NCBI GenBank assembly: GCA_963783445.1
Contig: CAWANP010000014.1
Location: 1-64,000, forward strand
DNA from: CAWANP01 sp963783445
GTDB lineage: Bacteria > Chloroflexota > Anaerolineae > JAAYZQ01
Length of the DNA: 64,000 bases
Reading direction: 5' to 3'
The notes under the pieces are model-generated. The model was not told where the DNA came from. It did no database searches and saw only the letters and a program-made list of their open reading frames with translations. How positions within the stretch are numbered: position 1 is the stretch's first letter; the number at the start of each line of letters is the position of its first letter. Below, in pieces: positions 9,446-20,600 of this stretch. The position numbers and the translations under genes are program-made.

Positions 9446-10330
9446 TTGGATAGCACAATCGTCTTTTCGGTTGGCGGTCTGGCCTTTGCGCTGCAAGGAA
9501 AGGTTCCCGTCCAGGTCCAAGACTCCTACTTGCCTTTTGTGGAGGCATCTGCAGAGTCCGATGTGGAAATGCGCATGCACCTTGGGCCAGCGCCCGATTG
9601 GACGACCAGCGGTCCGCATGCTCTGCTCTACGATACAGGGGATGCCTGGTCCCTCCACCGCAGCAGGGATCTCTACGTACTCAACGTGCCTTCGGCAAGC
9701 TGCGATGGAACGGCCCACTGCCAGGCGCTGATCTCGGATGACCTGACGAGCGTCGATCTATACGTGGGGCGTAAATTGTTGACCGGCAGCGTGGCCGGTC
9801 GTCCGGCATTGCGCCTGGAAGCCCTGATGTACCCGCTGGCCGAGTTGCTGCTCATTTGGCTCCTGGCTCGACGGGGCGGGATCCTGGTCCACGGCGTTGG
9901 CATCGTGGATGGCGCGCAGGGTTACTTGTTCGCAGGCAACAGCGGCCATGGCAAGACGACGATGGCCCGTCTGTGGCCCGAGGGTACGACCATCCTCAAC
10001 GATGACCGCATCGTCGTCCGGCCGCGAGAAGGCCGCTTCTGGATGTATGGCACTCCCTGGCACGGCGACTTTCAGCAGGTCTCGCCCGACACATTCCCCA
10101 TCAGCAAGCTCTTTTTCCTCCTCCAGTCAGCCTCCAACTACGCCCAACCCAGCTCCGTCTCGGACTCGGCCACCCTGCTCTTGACGCGCTCATTCCTCCC
10201 GCTCTGGGATCGGGCGGCAATGTCCACGCTCCTGTCCTCATGCGCCGAGGTTGCTTTGGCGGTTCCCTGCTACGATCTGGGCTTCCGGCCTGGTCCTGAG
10301 ATTGTAGAATATGTGAGGGACCTGCTCTAG
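9446..10330 (+). CDS. HPr kinase/phosphorylase-like protein of a peptide-modification locus
   Basis: The 294-residue protein (TTG start at 9446) has a C-terminal HprK-like domain: P-loop GNSGHGKT at residues 164-171, 'LVHG' just before it, and 'LNDDR' near 185-189 as metal-binding acidic residues. The N-terminal half ('LGPAPDWTTSG', 'LYVLNVPSAS') resembles the variable region of the stand-alone HprK-like proteins in lasso-peptide and related clusters, where they phosphorylate a precursor residue. It lacks a neighbouring HPr or PTS gene, so a role in sugar control is unlikely. It follows the peptide gene by 15 bases and precedes the peptidase-like gene by 13, as part of one operon. Confidence 0.75.
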   Translation: MDSTIVFSVGGLAFALQGKVPVQVQDSYLPFVEASAESDVEMRMHLGPAPDWTTSGPHALLYDTGDAWSLHRSRDLYVLNVPSASCDGTAHCQALISDDLTSVDLYVGRKLLTGSVAGRPALRLEALMYPLAELLLIWLLARRGGILVHGVGIVDGAQGYLFAGNSGHGKTTMARLWPEGTTILNDDRIVVRPREGRFWMYGTPWHGDFQQVSPDTFPISKLFFLLQSASNYAQPSSVSDSATLLLTRSFLPLWDRAAMSTLLSSCAEVALAVPCYDLGFRPGPEIVEYVRDLL

Positions 10331-10343
10331 GCTTTCGATTCTG

Positions 10344-10835
10344 ATGATACGTTGTTCCGCGCAAGACCTGGCGCAGCTTGGCGACCTGGTCCTAAAGCAG
10401 GGCGTCGATCTGCGATTCCGTGCAACGGGCACAAGCATGTACCCGGTGATCCAGGACGGGCAGACGATCAGGGTTGTACCCGTGCTGGCGGACAGAGTTC
10501 GCGTGGGCGACATCCTCTTCTGCCGCAGCGGCTCGGACCGGGCCGTGGTCCATCGCCTGCTCAAGCGGGTACGGAAGGATGGAGAGGTGTTGCTCCTGAC
10601 CAAGGGCGACGCCGCCGCCAGCGCCGATCCGCTGCTGGAGCCAGCCCAGGTGCTGGGCCGCGTGGTCGCCGTCGAGGCGGGGGATGGCCGGGTCGTGCGG
10701 TTGGACAGGTGGCTGAACCGAGTTCGGGCCAGGCTCTACGCCTGGCTGTGGTCGGCGCCCCGGTTTTTGCGCCGTGCATCTGGCAGACAGACCCTGCTTG
10801 CCGGTTTTCTCAGGCATTTGCTGCTGCCCCGGTGA
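10344..10835 (+). CDS. SipW/Sec11-type signal-peptidase-like protein (Ser-His dyad)
   Basis: The 163-residue protein has the S24/S26 peptidase core: 'RATGTSMYPVIQDG' with nucleophile Ser31, 'VRVGDILF', 'RAVVHRLL' with His70 where bacterial LepB has Lys, and 'LLTKGDAAASADP' with Asp89 and Asp95. The Ser-His-Asp arrangement is that of SipW and eukaryotic Sec11 signal peptidases. No transmembrane helix precedes the serine, which is unusual; the C-terminal helix ('RLYAWLWSAPRF') is amphipathic. Proteins of this kind recur beside HprK-like and nucleotidyltransferase genes in peptide loci and may cut the leader. It is the last gene of the 7.8-10.8 kb operon. Confidence 0.75.
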   Translation: MIRCSAQDLAQLGDLVLKQGVDLRFRATGTSMYPVIQDGQTIRVVPVLADRVRVGDILFCRSGSDRAVVHRLLKRVRKDGEVLLLTKGDAAASADPLLEPAQVLGRVVAVEAGDGRVVRLDRWLNRVRARLYAWLWSAPRFLRRASGRQTLLAGFLRHLLLPR

Positions 10836-11039
10836 CCGCGACCAGGAGAGTGAGGCTCAGATGCCCCACTCTCTTGTTGCGCTCTCTGTCGGCTGTTCGC
10901 GATTGCGCGAAAAGTCCAGACTCGGCCAAGAGAACGGGTAGGCGTCCCACTTGGTGTCCAGAATCAGCGGGCAATGAGTGAGTTTTCACACGGTCTGGCT
11001 AACGCCGGACCGCAGCCCGGCGCAAGTCTTGCAGGGCGA

Positions 11040-11066
11040 TTGACAATGATCGATGAACGATATTCT
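11040..11066 (+). promoter_or_regulatory. Possible promoter of first C25 gene
   Basis: TTGACA at 11040-11045 and TATTCT at 11061-11066 are separated by 15 bases, shorter than ideal. They lie just upstream of the GTG at 11078. The preceding 10836-11039 shows no other signal beyond a small GAGAGT/ACTCTC hairpin near 10853-10876. Confidence 0.35.
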
Positions 11067-11077
11067 GATGGATAAGG

Positions 11078-14000
11078 GTGGCTAGAAAATTGGGTATGGA
11101 ACGGAAGCTCTGTTGGTTGGGTAGAATTCTCCTTCTGTTGGTTGTCGTTGTGATGGTTTGGCCTGCGTCTCCAGGCTCTGCAGCGGGTGATGGGAGATCG
11201 GGAGAGCGTGCGGTTGGCCAGCTTGTTGCGACAGATGATGGTGTCACTTTTGAGGTAATCGTGCCCCGGAGCCGGCTGCAAATTGAGGCCCTGCCGTCCG
11301 ATGGCCTGCCCCTCGCCAGGGTGTCGATCCCCGGTTGGAGCATGACCGGGCGCTCAGGAGCGCCCGAGCTGCCCATGGTGGTGGCCTCGGTGGACGTGCC
11401 GGATGGTGCTGAGATCAGGTCTCAGGGTTGAGCCAGGAGCATCCGAGGTGGTGAGGCTACCTGCTCCGGCTGCGCCGGTGCCTACGTTCAGGCCTGATTG
11501 GCCCGAGCCCGTGCCGGGTGGCCCTCTCCAGGGGCTGCCTGCGCCCGCCTTCGAAGGGCAGCTCGATCCCGAGATCTATGACTCGGACCGGACATATCCT
11601 GGTTCCCTGGCCGCTGTCGTGAGCGATCAAAGTGTGGGCGGCCGGCGCGTGGTTGGTGTCGCGGCCTATCCGGTCCAGTACCAGCCAGGTACGTCCTCGC
11701 GTCCAGGTCTATGAGAGGCTGGTGGTTCACGTCACCTTTGAGGGCGGGACACCGGATGGGCAGACAGCGCAGGCGCGGGCCCAGGTGCCCGCTGCGCCTG
11801 CGGGGCCGCTGGGCGCACCGTGGATGCCGCCAGACCCGGGATACCGGGTACTGGTCGAGGAAACCGGGATCTACCGGCTCACGTACGGTGACTTGGCTGG
11901 GGAATGGTGTGCTAGACACTGATCCTGATCCGCGGACCTTGCGGCTGTACAACAAGGGCCAGGAGGTGGCCATCCACGTGGAGGACCAGGGCGACGGGCA
12001 CTTTGGCGCGGACGACTATGTGCTCTTTTACGGGGAGGCCATCAATTCCAAGTATACGCCCTATAACGTCTACTGGCTGACCTACGCGCAGACGGTGGCC
12101 GGTGACGAGCGGCGGATTCCGGATCGCACGCCGCCCTCCACCGGTGGATCGGTGCCTGCCACCCACAATGAAGTCCTGCTCCTTGAGGAGGACCACTGGT
12201 ACGTACCTTTGCTGACCGGCGACGAGGACCTGGAGCGCTTTGTGTGGGACTATATCTACGCACCCTACATACCCCAATGGTCGCACACTTTTTCGCTGGC
12301 GGGTCCCGCCAGCGGGACAGCCAGGCTCACGCTGGCGCTGTACGGTGGGAATGTACAGAATTCCTATACCGATCCTCACCACACGATCGTGACTTTGAAC
12401 GAAGTCGTACTCGAGGACCTGGAGTGGGCAGGGATCGAGTGGCACGTGATGAGCGAGGAGTTTGACCAGTCGCTCTTGAAGCCTAGCCCAGAGACCAACA
12501 CCCTGGTGGTCTCTAGCCCCAACGACCAGGGCGAGACTACTGACGTGATCTATATCGACCGGGCGACGCTGGAGTTTGTGAATACCTTTACCGCGGTTGG
12601 CGACCAGCTTGTCTTTCAGTACGACACGCCCGGGACGTGGACCTATGCCATCCAAGGTCTCACGACAGACGATGTCTACGTCTATGACACCACGGTTCCA
12701 GGCTCTGTGGAGCGGATCACCGGTGGGGGCCCGATCCCGTCGGTTCCGGCCGCTTACTCCTTTGTCGATGACGTCGAGGAGGGGGCAACGACCGACTACC
12801 TGGTTCTTACGCCGGCCGGCTTCAAGTCGCCGGCTGGCATCGAGTTGGATATGCCCTCTGATCTGGGCTCGGTTACGGGTGCGCAATGGATCGTCGTGAC
12901 GCATTCCCAGTTCTCCGCAGCGGCAGCCCGGCTGGCGACTCATCGGGCTGACCATGGGTTGTCATCTTTTCAGGTGGATGTCCAGGATGTGTACGATCAG
13001 TTTGGCTACGGCATAGAGGGCGCCCATCCCATCCGTGATTTCCTGGAATACGCCTACTACAACTGGCAGCCCAGGCCAGCCTACGTGGTGCTATTCGGCG
13101 ATGGCTCGGCCGATCCCAAGGACCATGAGAAGCGCGGCAGCATCAGTTACATCCCACCCTATCTTGCGCCAGTGGATCCCTGGATCGTGGAGACGGCTGC
13201 TGACAATCGCTACGTGGCTTTCACCGATACGGGCGCCCATCCGGTCCCGGACATGATGCTGGGCCGCCTGGCCGTGAACACGGCGCAGGAGGCCGGTATC
13301 GTCGTGGACAAGATCATCGACTATGAGCTGTCGCCGGAACCGGGGGATTGGAAGGATCGTGTGCTCTTTGTTGCAGACAACGACGAGCCGGGGGTCGCCT
13401 TCACACAGTACTCAGATGACCTCGCGAATTGCTGCTTGCCGGCCACCCACCAGGCTGAGAAGGTGTACTATCTGGTTACGGATCCTACGCCGGGCGAAGC
13501 CAAGTCATCTATTGTGGCCAACATCGACAGTGGACAGTTCATCGTCAATTATATCGGCCATTCCTCGGTGACGACCTGGGCCGTCGAGTCGCTGTTTGGC
13601 ACCGGCGACATCACATCGTTGGGCAACGGGGGCAAACTGCCCATCATGCTGCCCATGACCTGCTATGATGGCTACTACCACGGCCTGAGCTCGCAGTCAA
13701 TGGCAGAGTCCATCATCCGTGTCGAAGGCAAAGGGGCCGTGGCGAGTTGGTCGGGAACAGGCCTGGGTGTGGCGCAGGGACACGACGAGCTGAACCGCGG
13801 ATTCTTTGACGCGCTGTTCAAGGACGGCAAGCGGACCATCGGTGAGGCAACGATGGCAGGCAAGCAGCGGCTTGCGCTCAAGGGCACCCACCTGGACCTT
13901 TTGGATACCTATCTGCTCTTTGGGGATCCAGCGCTCCAGCTCAGCCAGGCACCGACCTCGGTGGATCTGGCCGAATTTGAGGCTTTCGCGGCCGGAGATC

Positions 14001-14290
14001 ATGCGGTGATGCTGCGCTGGGAGACGGCCAGCGAGGCTCGCGTACTGGGCTTCAATCTGTACCGGCAGGCTGCGCAAGGCGAAGTGCAGGTGAATGACGC
14101 GCTTATCGCCAGCAAGGCGCCTGGTACAGCGGCGGGGGCAAGCTATGAATGGCTGGATGCCTCTCTGCCCGCTGGAGGGCATCTTTACTGGTTAGAAATC
14201 GTGGATCAGGCCGGAGGGCGGACGCGGCACGGACCTGTCAGCGTCATCCTGAGTGAGAGTCGTCTCTATCTGCCAATCGTCAAGCGGTAG
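11078..14290 (+). CDS. Gingipain-like (C25) secreted protein, copy 1, frameshifted N-terminal third
   Basis: A signal peptide ('MERKLCWLGRILLLLVVVVM', ATG 11096 or GTG 11078) is followed by a C25 propeptide-like domain ('GWSMTGRSGAPELPMVVASV'), an intermediate domain ('RLYNKGQEVAIHV', 'DDYVLFYGEAINSKYTPYNV') and the caspase-fold Peptidase_C25 domain. In that domain 'VNYIGHSSVTTW' gives the catalytic His (codon 13559-13561) and 'LPMTCYDGYY' the catalytic Cys (13661-13663). A fibronectin-like module ('VMLRWETASEARVLGFNLYR') and tail 'LYLPIVKR' end it. Frame changes lie near 11425, 11690 and 11905. Gingipain relatives are secreted cysteine proteases or maturation enzymes. Both catalytic residues are present, so this copy may be active. 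It follows the peptide operon in the same direction. Confidence 0.8.
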
Positions 14291-14389
14291 GGCCCTGCCC
14301 GAGAAAGCTGGCCGGCCGCCGTTTCAGTTGATTGTGTCAGGTAAGCGTGCGTAGCAGGTGTTCAAGACATAAGGAGACAGGGGGTATCT

Positions 14390-17348
14390 ATGGCAAAGCG
14401 TGGCGGGTACAGGATGGCTGGCTTGCTTCTAATCGTAGGTTTGATCCTGCTGTCCATCGCCTCAACAGCAGGCGCAGGAAGCCTGGCTCAACCTAGCCGG
14501 CCGGACGCCGTCGATCTGCTCTCGTCCGGACAGACCAGCCTCAGTTGGCTGGTATCGGTCCCCCGGGCTGGCCTGGCAGTGGAGTCGGCACCGGTGAACG
14601 GGGAGGCGTTCGCGGCCGTCTCCATCGCAGGCTGGGGTACGACGCAGCAGGCCGGCGCGCCGGAACTGCCCACGATGGTCACGGCCATCGGCGCTCCGCC
14701 TGGTGCGCAAGTGCACGTTGAGGTCACACCAGGCGCAGCGACTTCAATGGTACTGTCCGGGCGGGTGGTGCCCGTTCCCACGCAAAAAGCGCGTTGGGAT
14801 GGCGGGCCATTGGCTGGAGGGAGCCCGTTCCTCCCCTCTCTGAGCAGCGAGTGGGAGGCCGATCCGGCAGTGTACGGAACTGGCGGATCCTACCCGGGAG
14901 TGCTGGCCGAGGTGGTGAGTGACGGCCTGGTGCGAGGGCAGCGGGTCGTTGGCATTGCCGCCTATCCGGTTCAGTACGAACCTGCTACGGGTGTGTTGAC
15001 TGTCTATGAGAGCCTGGAGGTGCGCGTTCGTTTCCAGGGGGCGGCCGCAGCTCGGCGCTCTGGTGGGACCCAGGGCCCCGCGCACGAAGCTCTGTTCGAA
15101 AGCGAATTGCTGAACTATGAGGCAGCGCGCGCCTGGGCCCGCGCCCCGAGGGCGTCGGGAGCTGAAGCTGTGCCGTGGACGCCGCCGGATCCGGGCTTCC
15201 GGGTCTATGTGGAGGAGACGGGCATCTACAAGCTCACCCACGGGCAACTGCAGACGGCTGGCGTGTTGGACGGGAACCCCGATCCGGGGACCTTTCGCCT
15301 GTTCAACCAGGGCCAGGAAGTAGCGATCCACGTAGAGCTGGGCGGTGACGGGAAATTTGGCACGGGGGACTATGTACTCTTTTACGGGCAAGCCATCGCG
15401 TCCAAGTACACGCGATACAACGTGTACTGGCTGACACACGGCCAGGGTACAACCAAGCCGATGGGCAGCCGGGATGGGACGCCCTCGGGGGGAACGACGC
15501 CCGCGACCTTTGACGATCTGCTCCATCTGGAGGAGAACGAGCACTATGTCACGAGCCTCATCGGTGACGAGAACCTGGAACGATTCGTATGGGATTATTT
15601 GTTGCCCCCGGGGAGGACGAGCTGGATGACCAGCTTCTCACTGGCGGCTCCGGCCCAGGGTTCGCAGACGGCAACGCTCAGGATATTGGTCCATGGCGGT
15701 GACGTACAGAACAACGCCTCGGATCCTCACCGGGCGCTGGTTTACCTCAACGGTGTGGAGGTGGAGGATGAATCGTGGGCCGGCATCGGGCCGCATGAAA
15801 TCTCTATCGGGAGTCTGAACCAGTCCCAGTTGAATGCGGGCGCGAATACCATCGAAATCAAAAGTCCGCGGTCCGAGGACCTGATCATGGTGGACTGGGT
15901 CGAGCTGGATTTTGCCAACTCGTTTGTGGCTGCCAATGACCGAATTCACTTTGTACAGGCCAATGCCGGTAAATGGCTCTTTGACATTGACGGGTTCACA
16001 CAGTCCGATCTGTGGGCGTTTGATGTCACTGAACCTGCTGCTGTGGTCCGGATCCTTAATGGCAGCGTGACGCCTTCGGGCCCCACGAAATCCCTCGCAT
16101 TTACAGATCAGATCGCGGCTCCCACCAGCTATCTGGCTCTGGCCAGCTCCGAGATCCTGTCCGCGGCCAAGATCGAGCGAGACGTACCCTCCAATCTGCA
16201 ATCGACAGCCAATGGTGCGGACTATATCCTGGTGACACACCGGGATTTCGCCTCCGCAGTGGCGCCCCTGGTGGCCCACCGGACCGGACAGGGGCTGCGG
16301 GTGGTACAGGTGGACGTGCAGGATGCCTATGATGAGTTCGGATACGGTGTGACCAGCGCGCAAGCCCTTCGGGCGTTCCTGGCTTACGCCTACGACAAGT
16401 GGGCAGATCCCGCCGCAGAGTACGCGCTGCTTGTGGGCGATGGCCACTATGATCCAAAGGACCATGAGGGTCATGGCCTGCCGAGTTACATACCGCCCTA
16501 TCTGGCGCCGGTGGACCCTTTGATTAACGAGACGGCGGCGGACAACCGCTACGTATCCTTTACAGCAGGGGACGAACTGCCGGACATGATGCTGGGGCGC
16601 CTGGCAGTGAATTCGGCTAGCCGAAGCCACGGCCGTCGTCAACAAAACGCTGAACTATGAGAAGGTGCCCGGGCCTGGAAGCTGGAACAACCGCGTGCTC
16701 TTTGTGGCTGACGACCCCGAGGCGGGAAACAACTATCCCAAGATGTCCGACGATCTCATCGCTTGTTGCCTGCCCGCTCCCTACCAGTCGCCCAAGGTCT
16801 ACTATACGGTGACCCATCCTACGCCTGCTGGGGCCAGGGCGGCTATCCTCTCGGCCATCAGCGCCGGGCAGCTAATCGTGCACTATAACGGCCACGCGCT
16901 GCCGTTCCGGTGGGCGGACGAGTCGCTGTTCACGACGAGTGACATCCCCGCCCTGGCCAACGGCAACCGCCTGCCCATCATGCTGCCGATGACACGCTAC
17001 GATGGTTACTATCACAATCCGGTGCCCTCTGCTCAGGGCTCGATGGGCGAGAGCATCGTTCGTGCGGAAGGTAAAGGGGCGGTGGCTAGCTGGTCACCGG
17101 CCGGAGTGAACCTTTCCAGTGGCGGCCTGAAAGAGCTTGACAGCGGTTTCTTTGATACGGTTTTTGATACCGGAAAACGCGTCGCGGGCCAGGCGACCAC
17201 AGCTGGTAGGATGCGGCTGTGGGCGACGGGCAAAAACCTGGACCTGGTGGAGACCTACACGTTCTTTGGCGATCCCGCTCTCTCGATCCATCCACTCTGG
17301 GATGGGGCGTCCATCTACCTGCCGGCTATCCTGAGATCAGCCCAGTAG
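14390..17348 (+). CDS. Gingipain-like (C25) secreted protein, copy 2, catalytic Cys replaced by Arg
   Basis: ATG 14390 follows an AGGAGA site. The chain has a signal peptide ('MAGLLLIVGLILLSIASTAG'), propeptide-like domain ('GWGTTQQAGAPELPTMVTAI'), intermediate domain ('RLFNQGQEVAIHVELGGDGK') and C25 domain, about 985 residues in all. The catalytic His is kept in 'VHYNGHALPFRW' (codon 16893-16895), but the position of the catalytic Cys is Arg (CGC 16995-16997) in 'LPMTRYDGYYH'. One frame change occurs near 16617 ('MLGRLAVNSA' then 'VVNKTLNYE' in the next frame). It ends soon after the catalytic domain with 'IYLPAILRSAQ' and lacks the fibronectin module of copy 1. It may be a pseudo-enzyme partner or inhibitor of its paralogues. 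Confidence 0.8.
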
Positions 17349-17377
17349 TACGATCTCGGCTGCATCGAGGTTGCCAT

Positions 17378-17414
17378 AAGACCAGCCCACCCATATCCGT
17401 GGTGGGCTGGTCTT
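17378..17414 (+). terminator. Hairpin terminator-like element after C25 copy 2
   Basis: AAGACCAGCCCACC (17378-17391) pairs perfectly over 14 bases with GGTGGGCTGGTCTT (17401-17414) around a nine-base loop, 30 bases after the stop. Only a short T run follows, so it may act as a terminator or an mRNA-stabilising stem. Confidence 0.65.
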
Positions 17415-17540
17415 GTACATCATCTCAGCAGTCGTCTGTACCCGCGGTCTTGGGCAGACCTAACAGGCCCCGATAGCGAACCAGCGCGCCTACTGTGGTC
17501 CAGCTTGCGGAAGGATCCGAAATGTCTGCTGTAATGGCAA

Positions 17541-17551
17541 TGTGGTATAAT
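17541..17551 (+). promoter_or_regulatory. Extended -10 promoter of C25 copy 3
   Basis: TGTGGTATAAT at 17541-17551 is identical to the -10 region of the PqqD operon. No convincing -35 box lies 16-18 bases upstream (TGTCTG at 17523), as is usual for extended -10 promoters. With the hairpin at 17378 it suggests that copy 3 is transcribed separately. Confidence 0.5.
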
Positions 17552-17610
17552 GGTGGGACCGTTCATGAATTGGACAAAGCTGGTAGCAGGGCGAAATGGG
17601 GAGAGAGCGT

Positions 17611-20600
17611 ATGAGACGAAAGGCGTGGTTATTCGCAAAGTCTAGGCCGCTGGCGACCGCAACGGTACTGGGTGCCGTACTTTTGATGCTGACCATCGCA
17701 CTGAACGCCACGGTGCCGGGTGCTGCGGAGGCGCAGCAGGTGGGTGGGCTGCGCCTAGAGTCTGCCAGAGAAGAAGGTCTGGAGTTCCGTGTCTCGCTGG
17801 ACCCGAACATGTTGGAGCTGGAGACAGTATCAGTGAAAGGTGTTGCTTATGTGCGGCCGCGGATCGCGGGCTGGGCAACCAGTGGGAACCCAGGTGCGCC
17901 TGAGCTGCCCTATGTTCTGAGCACCATAGGGGTGCCGCATGGCGCGCAGGTCTGGTTGGACGTGGAACCTGGAACGGTACATACCTTCCACCTCTCGGCA
18001 CAGGTGGCGCCCGTAGCAACCATTACGGCTGAAACGGATTGGGAAGCCTTGGGAAACGGGGAGTTTGCCCTCCCCCGCCCGAGCCTGGAGCTTGTGCCAG
18101 ACGCAGCGGTGTATGGGTTGAGCGACTCCTACCCGGGATCGTTGGCCGAAGTGGTGAGCGACAGCCAGGTGCGAGGGCAGCGCGTGGTGGGTATCGCCGC
18201 CTATCCGGTGCAGTATGAACCTGCCACGGGAGTGCTGACGATCTATGAGGACCTGGAGGTTCGCGTGCAGTTTGACGGATCTGATGCTGCCCTGCGTTCC
18301 GGCGCCGCGGCTGCGGCCGAGTCCCCGGTCCTTGAATCGCTGTTCGATCACGAGCTGCTGAACTATGAGCAAGCCCGGGAGTGGCAGACTGGATCGCTGT
18401 CCACGGGGCCTGAAGCCGCGCCCTGGATGCCGCCGAATCCAGGTTTCCGGGTGTACGTGGAGGAGGAAGGTTTCTACAAGCTGACGCATGGTGAGCTGCA
18501 GGCTGCGGGTGTGCTGGATGGAGATCCCGATCCGGATACGTTCCAAATGTACAACCAGGGTCAGGAGGTAGCCATCCACGTAGAATTGGGCGGCGACGGG
18601 GATTTTGGCACTGGCGACTATATCCTGTTCTACGGGACACAAGTCTCGTCCAAGTACACGCAGTACAACGTGTATTGGCTGACGCACGGCCAGGGCGCGA
18701 CCAAGACGATGGGCGATAGAGATGGATCGCCTGCTGGAGGCACGACGCCCACCAGGTTTGACGATCGTCTTCGCCTGGAAGAGCAGGTCCATTACGTTGC
18801 CCCCCTCTTGGGCGATGAGGATCTGGAGCGGTTCATCTGGGCTTACCTGTATCCTCCCTATATCCCAGAGTGGTCGCACTCTTTTTCTCTGGTAAAGCCG
18901 TCCACAGAGCCCTACTCGGCCACGCTATCCCTGGCGATGTTTGGCAACTCCAAGAGCGCTATCAATCCGGACCATCATACACAACTCTATCTGAATGGTG
19001 ACTGTGCTTGAGGACGCCACGTGGGACGGCGTCACCTGGCATATCCCGACGCGAGGAGTTTGATCAATCGCTCCTTGTGACCGGCCCGAACACGATTACT
19101 CTCAAGGCTCTCACTGATACAGGTGTGACCTACGACGTGGTTTACATAGACTATGCGGAACTGGAGTTTGCCAACACCTTCACTACGACGGTGGACGCCC
19201 TGTCCTTCTCCTACGACGTGACGGAGACCTTGGACTATGTGATCGGGGGCTTTGCGATCTTCCGACATCGTCGCGTTTGATGCCACGGATCCCGCGGACG
19301 TCAAGACGATCTCTGGGGGTACCGCTGCCTCGTCGGGCTCTGGCTATGCCTTCACTTTCTCTGATGCGAGTTGGGCTTGAAGGACTACAGGGTCCTGGCG
19401 CCTGCCGACTACCAGTCTGTGGTACGCATCGAGCAGGATACACCCTCGGATCTGCAGTCAGCAGCGAACGGCGCGGACTATGTCGTGGTCACCCATCCGG
19501 ACTTTGCCGAAGCCGTCGCGCCTCTGGCCGCCCACCGGGCCGGGCAGGGGCTGCGGGTGATCCAGGTCGATGTACAGGACGTCTATGACGAGTTTGGGTA
19601 TGGCATGGCCGGCGCGCAGGCCATCCGAGCCTTTCTCAAGTATGCCTACAGCACCTGGCAGGCGCCCGCTCCATCCTACGCGCTACTGGTGGGTGATGGG
19701 CACTATGACCCCAAGAATCATGGCAAGCACGGAATGCCCAGCTATCTGCCGCCCTACTTGGCGCCAGTGGACCCTGGATCATCGAGACCGCTGCAGATAA
19801 CCTCTACGTCTCTTTTACGGAGGGGGATCAGGTTCCGGAGATGATGCTGGGTCGTCTGCCCGTGAACTCGGCTGCCGAAACTACCGTCATGGTGGACAAG
19901 ATCCTGGACTATGAGCAGAACCCACCGCCCGGGGACTGGCGCCAGGAGGTGCTGCTTGTGGCGGACAATGAGGACCTGGGCGGCAAGTTTGACGTGCTTT
20001 CGGATAACCTGATCGCGTGCTGCCTTCCGAGCCCCTATCAGCCCAAGAAGGTCTACTATGGCGTGACGCCGCATACTACCGTTGGCGAGACCAATACCGC
20101 CATCCGCTCCAATATCAGTAGCGGCAAGCTGCTGGTAAACTATATCGGGCATGCTTCCATCATCAACTGGGCTGGTGAACCGCTGTTCCGGTCCACAGAG
20201 ATCCCCTCGCTGACCAATGGGGACAAGCTGCCCATCATGCTCAGCATGACTTGCTACGAGGGCTACCATCACCGCCCCTTGCCTGCCAAGGACGACGCGC
20301 TGGCCGAGGTTATTGTGCGCGCTTCGGGCAAGGGCGCCGTTGCCAGTTGGTCCCCGACCGGCCTCGGCGTGGCGACAGGGCACGACTACTTGAACCGCGG
20401 TTTCTACAAGGCCGTGTTCCAGGGGGGAGTTCGGACCGTTGGCCAGGCAGTGATGGCAGGCAAGATGGAGCTTGCGGCCTCTGGCCAGAGCCCCGATCTG
20501 TTGGATACCTTTACCCTCTTTGGCGACCCTGCCCTCCACATCAACGCCCTGGACGCGGACCTTCAGATTGACAAGGCCGTCGAGCCCAGCGGCTTTGTCG

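Noticed and set aside
9446..10330. True HPr kinase of the PTS system
   Set aside because: No HPr or PTS genes are nearby and the N-terminal half differs; the setting is a peptide-modification operon.
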